Below, piece after piece: positions 1 through 12,455 of a stretch of DNA of 64,000 nt (its first letter is position 1; every line of letters starts with the position of its first letter). Below the pieces are notes generated by a model. That model was not told the DNA's origin. It saw only the letters and a program-made list of their open reading frames with translations, and made no database searches. This stretch comes from Corydoras sp. C115. Lineage: Eukaryota > Chordata > Actinopteri > Siluriformes > Callichthyidae. The stretch is from the NCBI GenBank assembly GCA_019802505.1, contig JAFMOC010000059.1, positions 1,268,001 to 1,332,000 of the forward strand. The letters run 5' to 3'. The position numbers and the translations under genes were made by a program.

Positions 1-237
1 CCACTGGGCAAATACACCCAGGACAGGGTGCCAATCTATCGCTGGACACACACTCACTCACACAGACACGCACACTCTATATGGGGCAATTTGGAGAACT
101 CAATTGACTTGATCCATGTTTTTGGACTGTGGGAGGAAACCAGAGAACATGGAAACTCCACCCAGATGGGGAATCCCTAACACTGAAAGGTGAACGTGCT
201 AACCACTAAGCCACCATGCCCCCCCCCCCCCCCCCCC
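1..237 (-). mobile_element. SINE-A copy cut by window edge, with poly(C)
   Basis: Minus-oriented SINE-A (tRNA head on the right). The head end runs into about 19 C residues (219-237), replacing the usual gccgcc. The 3' tail half lies before base 1. Confidence 0.85.
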
Positions 238-429
238 CTTGTTAGGATTGGCGGACAAAATTATAATCAATGAATGTGGTAAGAAATCAATCATAGACTA
301 TAATAAAGCCACACAGCGACTTATGCTCTTGCTGACTCTCAGGTTCCTAATTGAAGGTGTTCTCCACATTGAAATTTTACTAACTCCAAAAGATCTCACA
401 ATCCAACCACCATCCAACCATGGGCATGA

Positions 430-2065
430 AGTCCCCCACTGCAAATAAATAAGATGTAAACAACTCTGTTGAGTTAAAATTTATATAAAAGACCAGTTGT
501 GATGTAAAATGGCCAAAAATCAACAGGTTTTTCACAGAAACAAATGCAGTTAGTCAAGGGCATCACATTAAAGTACCGTTTCTGACACCTTTATTTTTAA
601 ATGAGTAAAATTTGGCATCTCAAAACTGTAGGGACCTGCCAAGCTATATGATTCCAAGCACTAAAAGGGCAGGGTGTTACATTTTTGATGTGCAATTAAT
701 GCCGCTTAATAAGATTGGCAGGGATGCTTTCCCCTGGCATTCCTATCCGCCTTATAGCTACACATAACAGGCCATCGTTAATGGAGTATTTGATCTGGAA
801 CAGAAAATGGGAGCTGCTATAATGGAACTTTCAAAGCCAACGGATTTCAATTCTCTTGTTATTCAAGAAGGTAGGTTAGCACTCTGTGTTAATGTCTCAA
901 GCTGTAGCCAGCTCTGTTAAACTCATTTCCAGTGCACACACTCTGTTGCTTCCCCACTGTTTTTAAGCTGTCAACCCATAGGGTCTAATCTTTCAGGATG
1001 CCTTATGGGTCTGCTTTAAACACGTTACACACACACACGCACAGTCTGATTCCCTCACACAATCCCAGGCACATACTGAGATGTTTACCTGCAAACAGAC
1101 CTACACGGCTGCACTCTGGCTTGTGCTTACGGTGACCTGGGTTCACTTATACAACAGAGTTCAGCATCCATTGAAGGTCAGGCAACCTTCTGAAAAAGCA
1201 GCACATCCATATTCACTGAAGCTTAACTTCAGAGTCATGCAGACAACAGATAGCAATGCGCTGCAAATAAGCGGGGACCCTATTAAAATTCTAACCACCA
1301 TCAAAATAACAGTTCTCAGCAAATCCAAGTGCCTTTCTATGTGCGGACTGCAGTATAGAGGCAAACATCTGCCCTCAGCTCTCATTGTTTTAATCTTAAA
1401 TTCATTATGTCTTTAGTTTTTAATAAAAGTGCAACTTTTTTAGTACCATGCTACATTGTGACTACCACATAGACAAAGGTCTTTGGACTTTTTGGATTGG
1501 CTCAAACTTCAACAGTAACAACATTCATTCAACTTGCTGGACAAAGGTCCTTTATATTATATGTATTTTTTTACATTTCTAATAAAAACCTTAACCTTAA
1601 AAAGACCTTTAAAAGTCAAGTGGAAAATAAGTCTGACTTAATATTCCGCAGCTCATTAAGAGAAAACTGAAGAAAAACCCTGGACTATGACAAAAAGAAA
1701 TGTTATTGCAAGAATAAACTTGATTTTTCCTCCAGCACAACACATTTATTTATTCATTCATTTCTTTATGGTGACTATGTGATTAATTCATACATTTATC
1801 TGCATTTACACATTGTGCAACATGAATATAAGTGGCATTGTGGTGCCTCACAGCATAAAAGCTTGAGTTTGATTACTGTGTAGGGCGAACAAAACTCTTC
1901 CTCGTATCCGAGTGGGTTTTCTCCATGTTTCTTTTAAAAACATCCCAATAGGTTTATTCATCAAAGCTAAATTGTTCCAGCCATCTGGGGTGTCTGGCAT
2001 GGGATGGTCATTATGAGGGAACTGATGCAGGGTACCTAAAAAGGTTGAGTCAGGAACAGAGATGA
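430..2065. other. Unassigned AT-rich DNA
   Basis: I see no gene, RNA or known repeat. The open frames of 74-111 codons at 1081-1416 have no recognisable domain or splice context. Confidence 0.5.
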
Positions 2066-2376
2066 GACTATTCATCCATCCATCCATTATCTTCCACTCT
2101 ATCGTCTATTAGGGTCACGGGGGGTGGGGGGGGGTTCCCCATGCCCATTCAGGGGAGAACGTTTTGGGCGCTGGACAGATACACCCAGGACAGGGCACCA
2201 ATCCATCGCTGGGTGCACACTCCAAATGGGGCAATTTGGAGAATTCAATTGACTTGATCCATGTTTTTGGACTGTGGGAGGAAACTGAAGAACCCGGAGG
2301 AAACCCACGCGGACACATGGAAACTCCACCCAGATTGGGATTCGAACCGGGAATTCCTAGCGCTGAAACTAATTTG
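2066..2376 (-). mobile_element. SINE-A copy
   Basis: Starts (left) with the (ccat)n tail and runs to the aattcctagcgctg head part; the outer tRNA head is lost. A plus-oriented copy follows at once. Confidence 0.88.
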
Positions 2377-2379
2377 TTT

Positions 2380-2576
2380 CTACTGTCCAAAAACATGGAT
2401 TCAAGGTAAATTGGCTGTTCTAAATTGACTCCATGTCTGTGTGACATGTCTGTCTGTGTCTGTGTGTGTCTGTGTGAGTGAGTGTATGCCCAGCGATGGA
2501 TTGGTATCCTGTCCTGGTTGCATCTGTCCAGCACCCAAAAGTTCTCCCTTAGATGGACCCACCCCACGACCATAGA
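2380..2576 (+). mobile_element. SINE-A fragment, head missing
   Basis: Begins at tgtccaaaaacatgg and runs to the cacgaccat region near the 3' end. It forms an inverted pair with the copy on its left. Confidence 0.8.
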
Positions 2577-2579
2577 TGC

Positions 2580-4665
2580 TAGATTAAAGACTAAATTAAA
2601 GATTAAATTGAAAATGAGATGAAAAACTGGACTGAACTATAAATGTTTGCTGAATAAAATAAAATATTCCACCTAGTTAGTAAATACAGATTAAATGGAT
2701 TTGTTGCCGCATCAATGTCAGGATTATGATGTTGATTTATAGTGATCCTTATAGTGATCCTTTTTCTATTCTTTCTTTTCGTTCAGTGTTGTTCCCCATT
2801 TGTGCAGTTTGTGTAAATATGCATAGGGTAAAAATAAGACTTTTCTCAGTGTAATAGAAATCTCCGGCAGCAAATGCCCCCGAGGTTACACGTCTGTAAA
2901 ATTACTTTGGTAACACTCAATCTGAATGAACATCCTGCGCTGTAGAACGCAACGTGTCGTCTCCAGCCTCATCCAGCATTCATTTCATCACTAGCTTGTC
3001 TCTTGGCCTTACCCTTTTTTCAGAGGAGCGGATGGCCCGCCGTAGGTGGGTGGCTAGCCTGATAAATTGCCCTGAGATGTGTTCTTACAAAAGTGTTTTT
3101 TTTCCCCCCGCGCCGCTCTCCACGTGACATGTTGTATAGGCCATAAATCAGGTCTTTGGTCCTCCACTTTCATCCTGATTCGAACTCACCTCACTAAGTC
3201 GCAAGTCGCCACTTTGACATTTGGCACTTTTTTTAGGGGTACTGCACAGCGGTATATCACTACAAAGCGAAAAAGTTTTCCCCAAGTGTCCTTTCTTTTT
3301 GCACCCAGCAGAAGTGATTGAAGACCTGGGAAGTTCCTATGCTTACATGTATTTTCAATAAGCCACAGGACATGTCTTCCGTATTCCCAACACGAATAAT
3401 TTCTCTCTTTGTTCCATAAATCAAATGCCACTAAAAGGCTGGGAGACTGCCCATGTTTCATGCTGCTGAAGGCTTCCTTTGACAGAGGCTTTGTTCATTT
3501 AGAGCAATGATGACCTGACTTGGATTAACGGAGCGTCAAAGAGAACTTTGATCAGACCGCGGAGCGCTTGGCAAGTGGACTTTGGAGAGTTGCGTCGAGG
3601 CTTCGCCTGTCAGAATTAAGTATATGGGGAGTCGTGACTTGAGCTCAAGATGGGAATTTTAAAGGAAATAAAAAAACGATGAAAGGCTGAAAATGGAGGA
3701 GAATGATTCTCCTGCTAAAGGCGGAGAAGTGAGCCATCTCTCGTGCAGACGTATCATCACTTTTACCTCCTTTCTGGGAGTCCATGTCAACACGAATGAA
3801 CCAGATTGCTCTGAATATTGAGCAGAGTCTCGCTCTCAGTTACAGGTCCCTGGATGTATGTGGGTGAAAATGAATAGTCTTGTATGTCACCGTGGTTTGT
3901 TCTCTATGATACCCGTTTGCAAACCGTCTCAGAAAGCTGCAAGCCTTATTATTGAAATTTATTGGTGGTTTGGGAGCGAAGGTTTAAATTATAGCTGATG
4001 TGAGCTTGCATGAGGTATGGATCTCCGCTACCACGCATGCAGCATTAGCTGGACAAGTGCAGTATATCCTCGTTTCAAAGTAATAAATCTTTTCTAGCTA
4101 ATAAATCTAATAATCTATCTCTTAACTCAGTCCCTGCTGTGCAGCGCGGTGCACGAACCTTAAAAATATAATAAACTATTTATCGATACCCACTTTATCA
4201 TTATTATCGATTGCAGCTTCTCTATGGAGCATCATGGGTATATTGGTTTGGATGCTTTATTTATTAATTAGCCTCTTTACAGCAGTTTAACATGATGATA
4301 TTCCTAAAAACATTCCAGTTATGAATGTGCACATCCACAGACACAATTAATATTATAGTGCATTTATTTTGGAATTATCCTGCTGCGATATAAACACTTC
4401 CTTTTGATTGATGAAGCTCTCCTGCTGCTTACAGTAGGTAATTATTGCAGCAAATAAGGCAGAGGAAGTGACGTGTGAAATTAAGTGCATTTTTTAAACA
4501 TGTATTAAATGTAGATCTGAAATAATTAAATATATATTTATATTTTTAATCAACATGGCAATATTAACACGAAATTTGAGGATGGTACAGGGTACATGGT
4601 TTTTCTTGAATGTATGCATGATATAAGGGGGAAAAAAAGTTAATCCATACTGTACATATACCTTA
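2580..4665. other. Low-repeat DNA, possible regulatory sequence
   Basis: No repeat family is recognised. The part 2930-3910 is of more even composition, with stretches such as the one around 3025-3075 that look unique. Open frames of 80-91 codons show no domain. Confidence 0.3.
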
Positions 4666-4668
4666 TCT

Positions 4669-4950
4669 CATTATCTTCTATTCAATCCTATACTATGGAC
4701 TAAATTCAGGAGAGGGGGGGCATCCAGGGGTTCCCTATGCCCATCCAGAAAAGCAGGGAGCCAGTCCGTCATTAGGCATACACTCACTCATAAAGGCAAA
4801 CCCATACACTATACTAGTGGCAATTTAGAGTAGACAATTTACCTTGAATCCCTGTTTTTGGACTGTGGAAGGAAACCAGAGAACCTGGAGAAAACTCATG
4901 CAGACATGGGGAGAACATGAAAACCGATTGGCGAATGTGCTAAACACTTG
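4669..4950 (-). mobile_element. SINE-A, older divergent copy
   Basis: Cattatcttct tail end at left, ttttggactgtgg core in the middle and gcgaatgtgctaa near the head. Many substitutions and small deletions. Confidence 0.8.
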
Positions 4951-4995
4951 GCTGTGCTGTACTACATGTAATATTAGTTTAATAATATAGTTGCT

Positions 4996-5290
4996 GGGGC
5001 GGCACAGTGACGTAATGGTTAGCAAATCTGCCTCTCAGCACTGCGGATCCAGACTTAAATCCCAATCAGAGTGGAGTTTACGTGTTTTCCCTGTGTACGC
5101 TTGGGTCTCTCCGGTATTCGGCTACAGTCAAAATACTTGGATTCAATTTGAACAGGCTGCTCTTAATTGCCCCTATATACTGTGTTTGTGTGTATGATTG
5201 TGCCCAGCAATAGATTGGCACCCTGTCCTGGGTTGCATGTGCCCAGCATCAAGATGGGTATGGGGGGGGGGAACACAATCCTAATAGAAG
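4996..5290 (+). mobile_element. SINE-A, older divergent copy
   Basis: Starts at the tRNA head (ggggcggcacagtgacgtaa), with a damaged B box, and ends near the catcaagatgggtatgggg part. It lies head-to-head with the copy at 4669-4950. Confidence 0.8.
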
Positions 5291-5935
5291 GTAATGGGAA
5301 GAGATATAAATAGTTGCTCTGTATTGAAATATCTGTTCTAGAAACAGATCTGTTCTGTTTCTAGCTCTAGAAAACTGTGAAGAAAGCCGTCCCAGAAGAA
5401 GAGGATGACCCATAGGTGTGATATGTATATGTCTGAATGCATTTGTCCATATATTATATAAGACCACATAACCACGGAAGTTATTTAAACTACTGAAAAT
5501 TTCAGTATTGAACAAAATCTGCAAATAAAGAGGACAACCTTGTGAATGCACCTTGAAGGATATTCCAAGCGACAGTAATTGTAATCTGTGTGACAACTGA
5601 TTTAGTGATGGAGGTCAATGAATTCCTAAAAGCTGCTGAGTGGTGAAAAAGTTCAAGTAGCTCAGAAATACTATAAAGCAAGGTCCAGAATAAAAAAAAC
5701 AGACAGGAAAGGTCTGCCAGAACCGGACTGTTCTGGCACGGTGTTGTGATTCGGTAAACTGGAATTTTAAAACACTTTTTATGTTCTCCAATGGAGATGC
5801 ACTACTCCAAGCCTATCTCTGACGTTTTATGAGGGGAATGGCATGTTGCAAAAAGGATGGTCAAACCACGTGAACAGAGTTGGGGTCACAAAGACTGAGA
5901 CATTGAATCGAATTTATCCAGCACAGCATTGCATG
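5290..5935. other. Unassigned DNA with a small perfect inverted repeat
   Basis: Contains ctagaaacaga (5338-5348) and its complement tctgtttctag (5354-5364) around a 5-base loop. The minus-strand frame of 115 codons (5249-5596) has no domain I recognise and starts within a SINE. Confidence 0.4.
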
Positions 5936-5984
5936 AGGTCTTTTAGTGTATGCTTTTTTTTCCCCCCAAAGTGACTTACAATTA

Positions 5985-6195
5985 CATTTTATTTGCATTA
6001 CATTTGATCATTTAGCAGATGCTTTTATCCAAAGTGACTTACAAGGTGAACACAGGGTTAATCACAACATCCCTGGAGCAATGATGGTTAAGGGTCTTGC
6101 TCAAAGACCCACATTGGTAACTTAACCCCCAATGTGAACCCCCAACCTACAGATTGATAGCGTAACGCCCTAACCACTCAGCTAACGCGCCTACA
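5985..6195 (-). mobile_element. SINE-B copy
   Basis: Minus-oriented: cagatgcttttatccaaagt near the 3' end at left, gggtcttgctcaaagaccca in the middle, and the A-box end (taaccactcagc) at right. Confidence 0.85.
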
Positions 6196-6325
6196 AGTAT
6201 CCCAACTTAATGATTGGTGTCAGAACCCAGGGTTCACCCCTAGAGCAATGAGGAATAAGGGCCTTGACAACTTTGGTAGAGTTGGGATTTAAACCCCCAA
6301 CCTTTATCCAGCTGGTAGAACAGTG
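6196..6325 (-). mobile_element. SINE-B fragment
   Basis: A second, diverged minus copy (caatgaggaataagggcctt, then aacccccaacctttatcc) directly after the first; the head is missing. Confidence 0.6.
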
Positions 6326-6484
6326 TGGGAGGGGTAGACAACGCTTGGAAGGAGGAAACAGTAGATCCAAAAAGACATTCATACTGAGACTTCATATTTA
6401 CATCCTCATTCAGTGAAAAGCCACAATACAGTCACAAGCTAATCAAGAAAAATAACTTTGAAGAGTCCAGCTTAAACAAAGTAT

Positions 6485-6829
6485 CCATCCATTATCTTCT
6501 GCTTTATCCTAAATTAGGGTCGCGGCCCGCTGGGGGGTTCCCCATGCTCATGCAGGGGAGAACGTTTCGGGCACTGGGCAGATACACCCAGGACAGGGCG
6601 CCAATCTATCACTGGGAACACTCACTCACACAGACACTCTATATGGGGCAATTTGGAGAATTCAATTGACTTCATCCATGTTTTTGGACTGTGGGAGGAA
6701 ACCGGAGAACCCAGAGGAAACCCACGGGGCCACGGGGAGAACATGGAAACTCCACCCAGATGGGGATTCGAACCGGGAATCCCTAGCGCTGAGAGGAGAA
6801 CATGCCAACCACTAAGCCACCGTGCCGCC
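6485..6829 (-). mobile_element. SINE-A, full length, with target-site duplication
   Basis: Complete from the (ccat)n tail to gccaccgtgccgcc. It is flanked by the exact 14-bp duplication cttaaacaaagtat at 6471-6484 and 6830-6843, which fixes both borders. Confidence 0.96.
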
Positions 6830-6844
6830 CTTAAACAAAGTATA

Positions 6845-7745
6845 AATCAGATTTTACATCGACACAACAATGACAGGTAATAATTGGCTCATCAAGTCCT
6901 TGCTCTTTGTACAACATGGATGACACATGCCATGGCAGGGCGTTAGTATGTGATCCTCTATTTGCAGACTCATATATTTAACGGATTGGCTGAGCCATAC
7001 GAACGGGATTCAGACATCAGCGTGAGAGCATGTTATCTGCGCTGTCAATAGGACACCCTGTGCAAACTGCTGCCGAGTAATTGAGCATGACCGCCCGTAA
7101 AGTTTGACCAATTCACGTTCGCTGGCTTTCGAACGGGAATGTCTGTGTTTATTTGCGTGTTAAAAATGGCCGTGGGCTGTGAAATAGCTTTTAGAGCATG
7201 AGCAAGCCAAGCTTACATAATGTACACTGACAAAGTAGTAATTTGGGCTCAAGAAGTACAAAAATTCTCTTGGACACGCACACAGCAAACACAAACAGCT
7301 TCATTTCATGCCTTCCACTCGCTTTCCCAGCATGAACGCTTCAGTTCTTTGTGTGATGTGATACATCGTGACGCCTCCCTTCAAGCACAAAATTGTTTTC
7401 CTGTTTATTTTAAATGGCAAGCATTATAATGCCTTCTAAATCTAATTTAGAAAATGTGTATCCGCTGAAGATCACATTTTCATTCCCCATCCTCCATAAC
7501 TTCGGACTTAGTTTCCAGCCACGAATGGCTTTCTTCCCTCGTTGTCTCCTAGTAACAATCAGTGTAAGCTTTAAAGCCTTGTGCTTTGTAATCATCCCAC
7601 CTCCTGCTTCCCAATGGTTTTAGCACTTTACTAACAAGAGGAAGAACAAATAGTATCCCGCCGTAAATAAATAAATTCTATTGATTTAGTGTTGTTATTC
7701 AGAGATAAAGCTTCAATCAGTGACAAAGTATGATTGTATATTAAA
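6845..7745. other. Unique-looking DNA, possible conserved non-coding
   Basis: No repeats. The open frames of 61-69 codons overlap each other on both strands and lack domains. The composition of 6900-7640 is less AT-rich than the surroundings. Confidence 0.3.
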
Positions 7746-7895
7746 CATCCATCCATTACCTTAATCCAACCCTAGGGGAGGTTCCACATGCTCATGCAGG
7801 GGATGTTCCAATCTAATCGCTGGACGCATATACACATACACACATGAGGAGAATGTGAAAACTTCACTCACATCGGGATTCGAACCAGATTCAGA
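7746..7895 (-). mobile_element. SINE-A, internally deleted
   Basis: The (ccat) tail and gggattcgaaccag near the head are present, while much of the core is missing. Confidence 0.75.
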
Positions 7896-7985
7896 CATTG
7901 TATTATTATACAAAATTATAGAGCATTTTATTGGTTCTAGTTAATTCACCCAATACTGACTGGTTGTTTGAACCAGTAAAGGTTT

Positions 7986-8010
7986 ATTATTATTATTATT
8001 ATTATTATTG
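7986..8010. repeat. (TTA)n microsatellite
   Basis: About eight tta/att units. Confidence 0.9.
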
Positions 8011-8198
8011 AATCAATCAGTGTAGATATACTGTACAGTTCACTTTCAATACAGGAATTTCTGGCAAATAGAAGAGGAAGAACTTTATTTTGGAACTTTT
8101 TAGAAAATATGAACAAAAATGCTGTATTGAATTTTGAGTTGGAAAAAAAAAGTGCTAAAATCATTTCACAAAAAAAATAAAAATAAAAAATCTTGTCT

Positions 8199-8533
8199 AG
8201 GGCAAAATGGTGGCTTAGTGGTTAGCATGTTCTCGTCTCAGATCTATGGATTCCCAGTTAGAGTTTCCATGTTCTCCCCGTGTCCGTGTGGGTTTCCTCC
8301 AGGTTCTCCTGTTTCGTCCCACAGTTCAAAAACATGGATCAAGTCAAATGAATTCTCCAAATTGCCCCATATAGAGTGTGTGTATGTCTGTGTGTGTGAG
8401 TGTGTGCCCAGTGATACTGTAGATTGGCGTCCTGTCCTGCCCAGTGCCCGAGACGTTCTCCCCTGGATGGGCATGGGGAACCCCCCCCCCGCGACCCTAA
8501 TAGAGATAAAGTGGAAGATAATGGATGGATGGA
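8199..8533 (+). mobile_element. SINE-A, nearly complete
   Basis: The head gggcaaaatggtggcttagt has a good A box, but the B-box region is altered. It ends with gataatggatggatgg. Confidence 0.93.
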
Positions 8534-9118
8534 AGATCTAAAGTTGGTCAATTTAATAAACAGCAGAACGTAAATCTTGCAATTCCCTGGCAGCTCAAGA
8601 AGTAGAAACCTACACTTTTCTCTCATTATACAGTTAATGGGACTTTTTTGGCAACATTTCAAATTAAACATTAAAAATATAATATATAGCAATAACAAAT
8701 GTCTTAACACCCCACTCTCTCTTTGGTTTACAACTGTTGAAACATTTGTGAGGAAAAATGCTTGTAATGAATTCCCTTTTCCCAAATCACCAGCCTAGAC
8801 TCGATAATCATGAGGAGGGTGAGCAGGATAATTAGGGCCAGTGAGACATATGAATCAATGTGGTTTTGATGTACTAGATGTTAATGCATAATTATTAAGC
8901 ACTTGGATCCAGCCAGCATTTTTTAGAGCATGTAAAGACCACGCTGACAGAAATGCAAAGGTTTGCACTGATTGATGAGGTAGATATGGCTGACAATCCC
9001 GTCAGCTGAGACAACAGGTCCAATTAAGCTTTACGAGTGCTAAATTACTGATTTATCATAATTCAGACTTGTGATCTCAGAAGCATAGGTGTCCTTCGAC
9101 TAGGCATATATATATATA
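8534..9118. other. Unassigned AT-rich DNA
   Basis: No gene or repeat seen. The overlapping open frames at 8339-8798 partly come from the SINE on the left. Confidence 0.4.
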
Positions 9119-9329
9119 TGGGGTGCGGTAGCGCAGTGGTCAGGGTGTTGGGCTATCAATCTGAAGGTTGGGGGTTCAAATCCCAGGTTCACTGAAGTTA
9201 CCAGTGTGGGTTCTTGAGCAAGACCCTTAACCCTCATTGCTCCAGGGATGTTGTGATTAACCCTGTGATCACCTTGTAAGTCGCTTTGGATAAAAGCGTC
9301 CAATAAATGACCAAATGTAAATGTAAATG

Positions 9330-9332
<3 letters not shown>
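9119..9332 (+). mobile_element. SINE-B, best copy in the window
   Basis: tRNA-like head with A box tagcgcagtgg (9129-9139) and B box ggttcaaatcc (9173-9183). The body ends cgctttggataaaagcgtcc, followed by a (aaatgt)n tail. Confidence 0.93.

Positions 9333-9402
<70 letters not shown>
9333..9402. repeat. (AT)n microsatellite at the SINE-B tail
   Basis: About 70 bp of pure AT follows the SINE tail, then a ta/ca mixed run to about 9450. Open frames of YIYIYI type here are artefacts. Confidence 0.97.
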
Positions 9403-9404
<2 letters not shown>

Positions 9405-9449
9405 CTTCTCTTTATATACATATATATATACACACACACACATTCACAT

Positions 9450-10415
9450 ACATACAGACACCCACAGTCAAAACATAGTGGGATGCTTGTGGGAAGGTAC
9501 CAGGAGAGGATGATTATATTTACAATATATTTTGTGAGCTGCAGTTCTGCAGATGGCAATGTCTTATTTATGAGCGACATCAATGGAGAATGACCAGATT
9601 GGTCCAGGTTGACTGAAACGTTACAGTAATTTATAACCCTTATGGAGAACTGATATAAACAGAATAGCCTTTCATGGAGCACATCCAATATTGAGGCACA
9701 TGGCCTTCACCCATCATTTTTTTTCCAATCATTGGTGAGATCAATAAGATCAAGATACACATTTTGTTGGTGATGGGAGAGTCAGTGAGCTGGGTTCACG
9801 CAGGACAGCCTACAAGCTAGAACCACCTTTGCACCGAGACAATATATCATGCAAATACATTTCGTAAACACTTGGAGGGGGGAGGGGAGGATTTATCCCA
9901 GTGGTCAGAAGGTGAAATGCAGTGAAATACCCAGAATGAAAAATTCTAATTGGATTCAGCCATCAAGCCAACACAATTTAAAATTGAGTAACTTCATGGT
10001 CATCTTAAGTAAGCATAAAGGAAAGTTAATGATGCTCATAAAATAAATGCTATACACCATTCTAATAAGAGCAATACAGTTTTCATAATATAAAACGGGT
10101 GGGTTCAGTCCTTAACTCTGATTGGCTGTTGTTATTGACATTATTGACAATAACACACCTAACTCTGAGCGCTTCACATTTGTATCAATGTGTGATATAC
10201 AATACATTTTCAAATCATGTACCATAAATGGAAATACAGCTTAATATAGTGAACAGTGAGCCGATTCCAGATGAGCACTAAGCCTGTTGCAGCTGTTGTT
10301 TATAAATTGTGTTCTGTAATATGGCCACAAGATGGCATTTTTTGATTGTTTGAGAAACTGGTATCCCTTTACTCAGTGATCAACATTTGCTTTAAAAACA
10401 GACTAAATTACATTG
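9450..10415. other. Unassigned DNA
   Basis: I see no gene, RNA or repeat. Confidence 0.4.
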
Positions 10416-10431
10416 ATAAGACCAGATTATT

Positions 10432-10559
10432 ATTCATTCATTATCTTCCGCTTTATCCTATATTAGGGTCGCGGTGGGGTTCCCCATGCCCATCCAGGGG
10501 AGAACGTCTCGGGTGCTGGGCAGATACACCCAGGACAGGGCGCCAATCTATCGCTGGGC
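10432..10559 (-). mobile_element. Short SINE-A (tail half only) with 16-bp duplication
   Basis: 128 bp from the (cattcatt) tail to tatcgctgggc, flanked by the exact 16-bp repeat ataagaccagattatt at 10416-10431 and 10560-10575. The tRNA head was never inserted. Confidence 0.96.
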
Positions 10560-10575
10560 ATAAGACCAGATTATT

Positions 10576-11865
10576 TACGATTTTATTTTCAGTAAACACA
10601 TTTATAAATAAAATATTGTTTTCTTTACAGTTTTTCGAGCAATAACGCACTCAAGGTTATACTGTGAATAAATCATGGCCTAACAACACCTCTTTCCATG
10701 ATGTATTTACAATAAAGCCGCACTCTCGAAACTTTTTGCTTTATTATAAACTGTACTTCATGACTAATTTTAGTTTACACTTATGGTAAGCATGCATTTG
10801 CTGCATTGGTGTCATTCAAATAAACAGAATTGTGGGTTTAAGCCGAGATGTTTGCTCGTTAGCATGCTCAAAGGCAGACAGGCAGACATGAAGCCATCTC
10901 TGAAGAAGCTCTTGCCCTCCCTCTTCCTGTTTCTCTGTGTTCCATTCACGTCTCACACTCACATTTCAAAGCCTCGTAGGGAAGTAAAGATGAGAAGTGC
11001 AGACAGGGGATTTATTAGTCTGGATTACGTGGTTTTAAATTATTTTGTATTATTTCCTGCAGCCATTTTTAATGATCACAGGCAAAAGTAAAAGCCAGCA
11101 CTGGCTTTTTACTTTACCCCTTATACCACCCTCCACTATTAGTGCTTTTGTCAGGACAGGGGGTAAAAGGGGAAGGGTGATCTGAGAGGAAGGAAGAAAA
11201 GGGGGGAAAAAAAGCAGCATTTTCTTCACATCAGCCCCCGCGGTTGAGCCATCCCTGAGTAAACGAGAGTTCTCCCAGGCACTCGCGTGCCTTAGGGGCA
11301 GATCATAAACCCATTTCCGTCGGTCCCGCTACTTCATCTTTCGTTCTTAATGTGAGTCATAAGGTTTTATTACTCAAAGCGTGTTCACCATTCCCTCCAC
11401 ACTACCCGGTCCTAATGGCTTTTCACGTTGATCTTTCAACCCTCAGGAAGGCTCTTTTTGAAGAGAGCAAAGGCATCTTAATGTGCAAAACGTGGCTACA
11501 AGTAGCTTCGTATTCCACATATTAAATGTCATTATGCCATATGTCATAATTAATATCACTCTTTTTTGATTGAATCATACGTTCATTTCTGTTTAATGTC
11601 GTCAGGAATTTAGAAATGTCAGTACTCATGATGACGTCACATGACATCACTGCGAATACTGCATTGAAACAAGGACCATCCTGGACATTTCATCATAACG
11701 CATGTAGACATAATCACATTCACACCTTGGGCAACTTATTACCTCTGACTCACCTCACTTATAGATCAGAGGAGGTCTTGAAGAAAACAATTGCATAAGG
11801 GAGAACATGCTAAATCCAAACAAACGACTCTTGACTGCCTGAGCTGAGAATTTTCTAGTCTGGTC
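10576..11865. other. Low-repeat DNA, possible regulatory sequence
   Basis: No repeat seen. The part 11100-11620 has GC-richer unique blocks. The 102-codon frame at 10783-11091 has a hydrophobic middle but no recognised domain or splice signals. Confidence 0.3.
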
Positions 11866-11992
11866 TAATCTCATTACCTTCTGCTTAATCCTATACAAGG
11901 GACTATGGTCGCAGGGGGAAGGGGTTCCCCATGCCCATACAGGGAAGAACGTTTCGGGTGGTCACAGTTACGCCCAGGGCAGAGCGGCTATA
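11866..11992 (-). mobile_element. SINE-A fragment, tail half
   Basis: Cattaccttctgcttaatcc through gaacgtttcggg, and then it degrades. Confidence 0.8.
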
Positions 11993-12235
11993 TTCTAGTC
12001 TCTCTCTCTTATATATATACTTGGGCCAGACTTGTGATGCAAACAGGGACGCTGATTTAATTGAACGTGACACACAAACAAAATCAAAGACATTGACATT
12101 CCTTAAATCAAGATGCAAGGTGTCCGGTTGACGGATCGATAAAGAGTGCTAAAATAAAGTCCTTGGTGTTTTGTAAAAAGGAAATAAACCTCTGCAAGTT
12201 TCCGAAGACTTAGTGTGTCAGATTTCAAACTAATT

Positions 12236-12455
12236 ACATTTACATTTGGCAGAATCTTTTATCCAACGCGACTTACAAGTATCCCAAATTGGTTGGGATC
12301 AGAACACAGGGTTGGTACAGCGCCCCCTGGTTCAATGAGGGTTAAGGGTCTTGCTCAAGGACCCACATTGGCAATGTCAATGAACCTGAGATTTGAACCA
12401 ACAACTTTTAAATTGATAGGCCAACACAATAACCACTGAGCAACCACACCCTCCC
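12236..12455 (-). mobile_element. SINE-B copy
   Basis: Acatttacatttggcagaat at left, gggtcttgctcaaggaccca in the middle, and a degraded A box at right. Confidence 0.87.

Noticed and set aside
2115..2573. A 152-codon minus frame, and similar frames with VFGLWEETGEPGG or SSHSPKTWIK
   Set aside because: These are translations of SINE-A in either direction and recur wherever a copy lies.
9234..9688. Frames with long YIYIYI runs
   Set aside because: Products of the (AT)n microsatellite.
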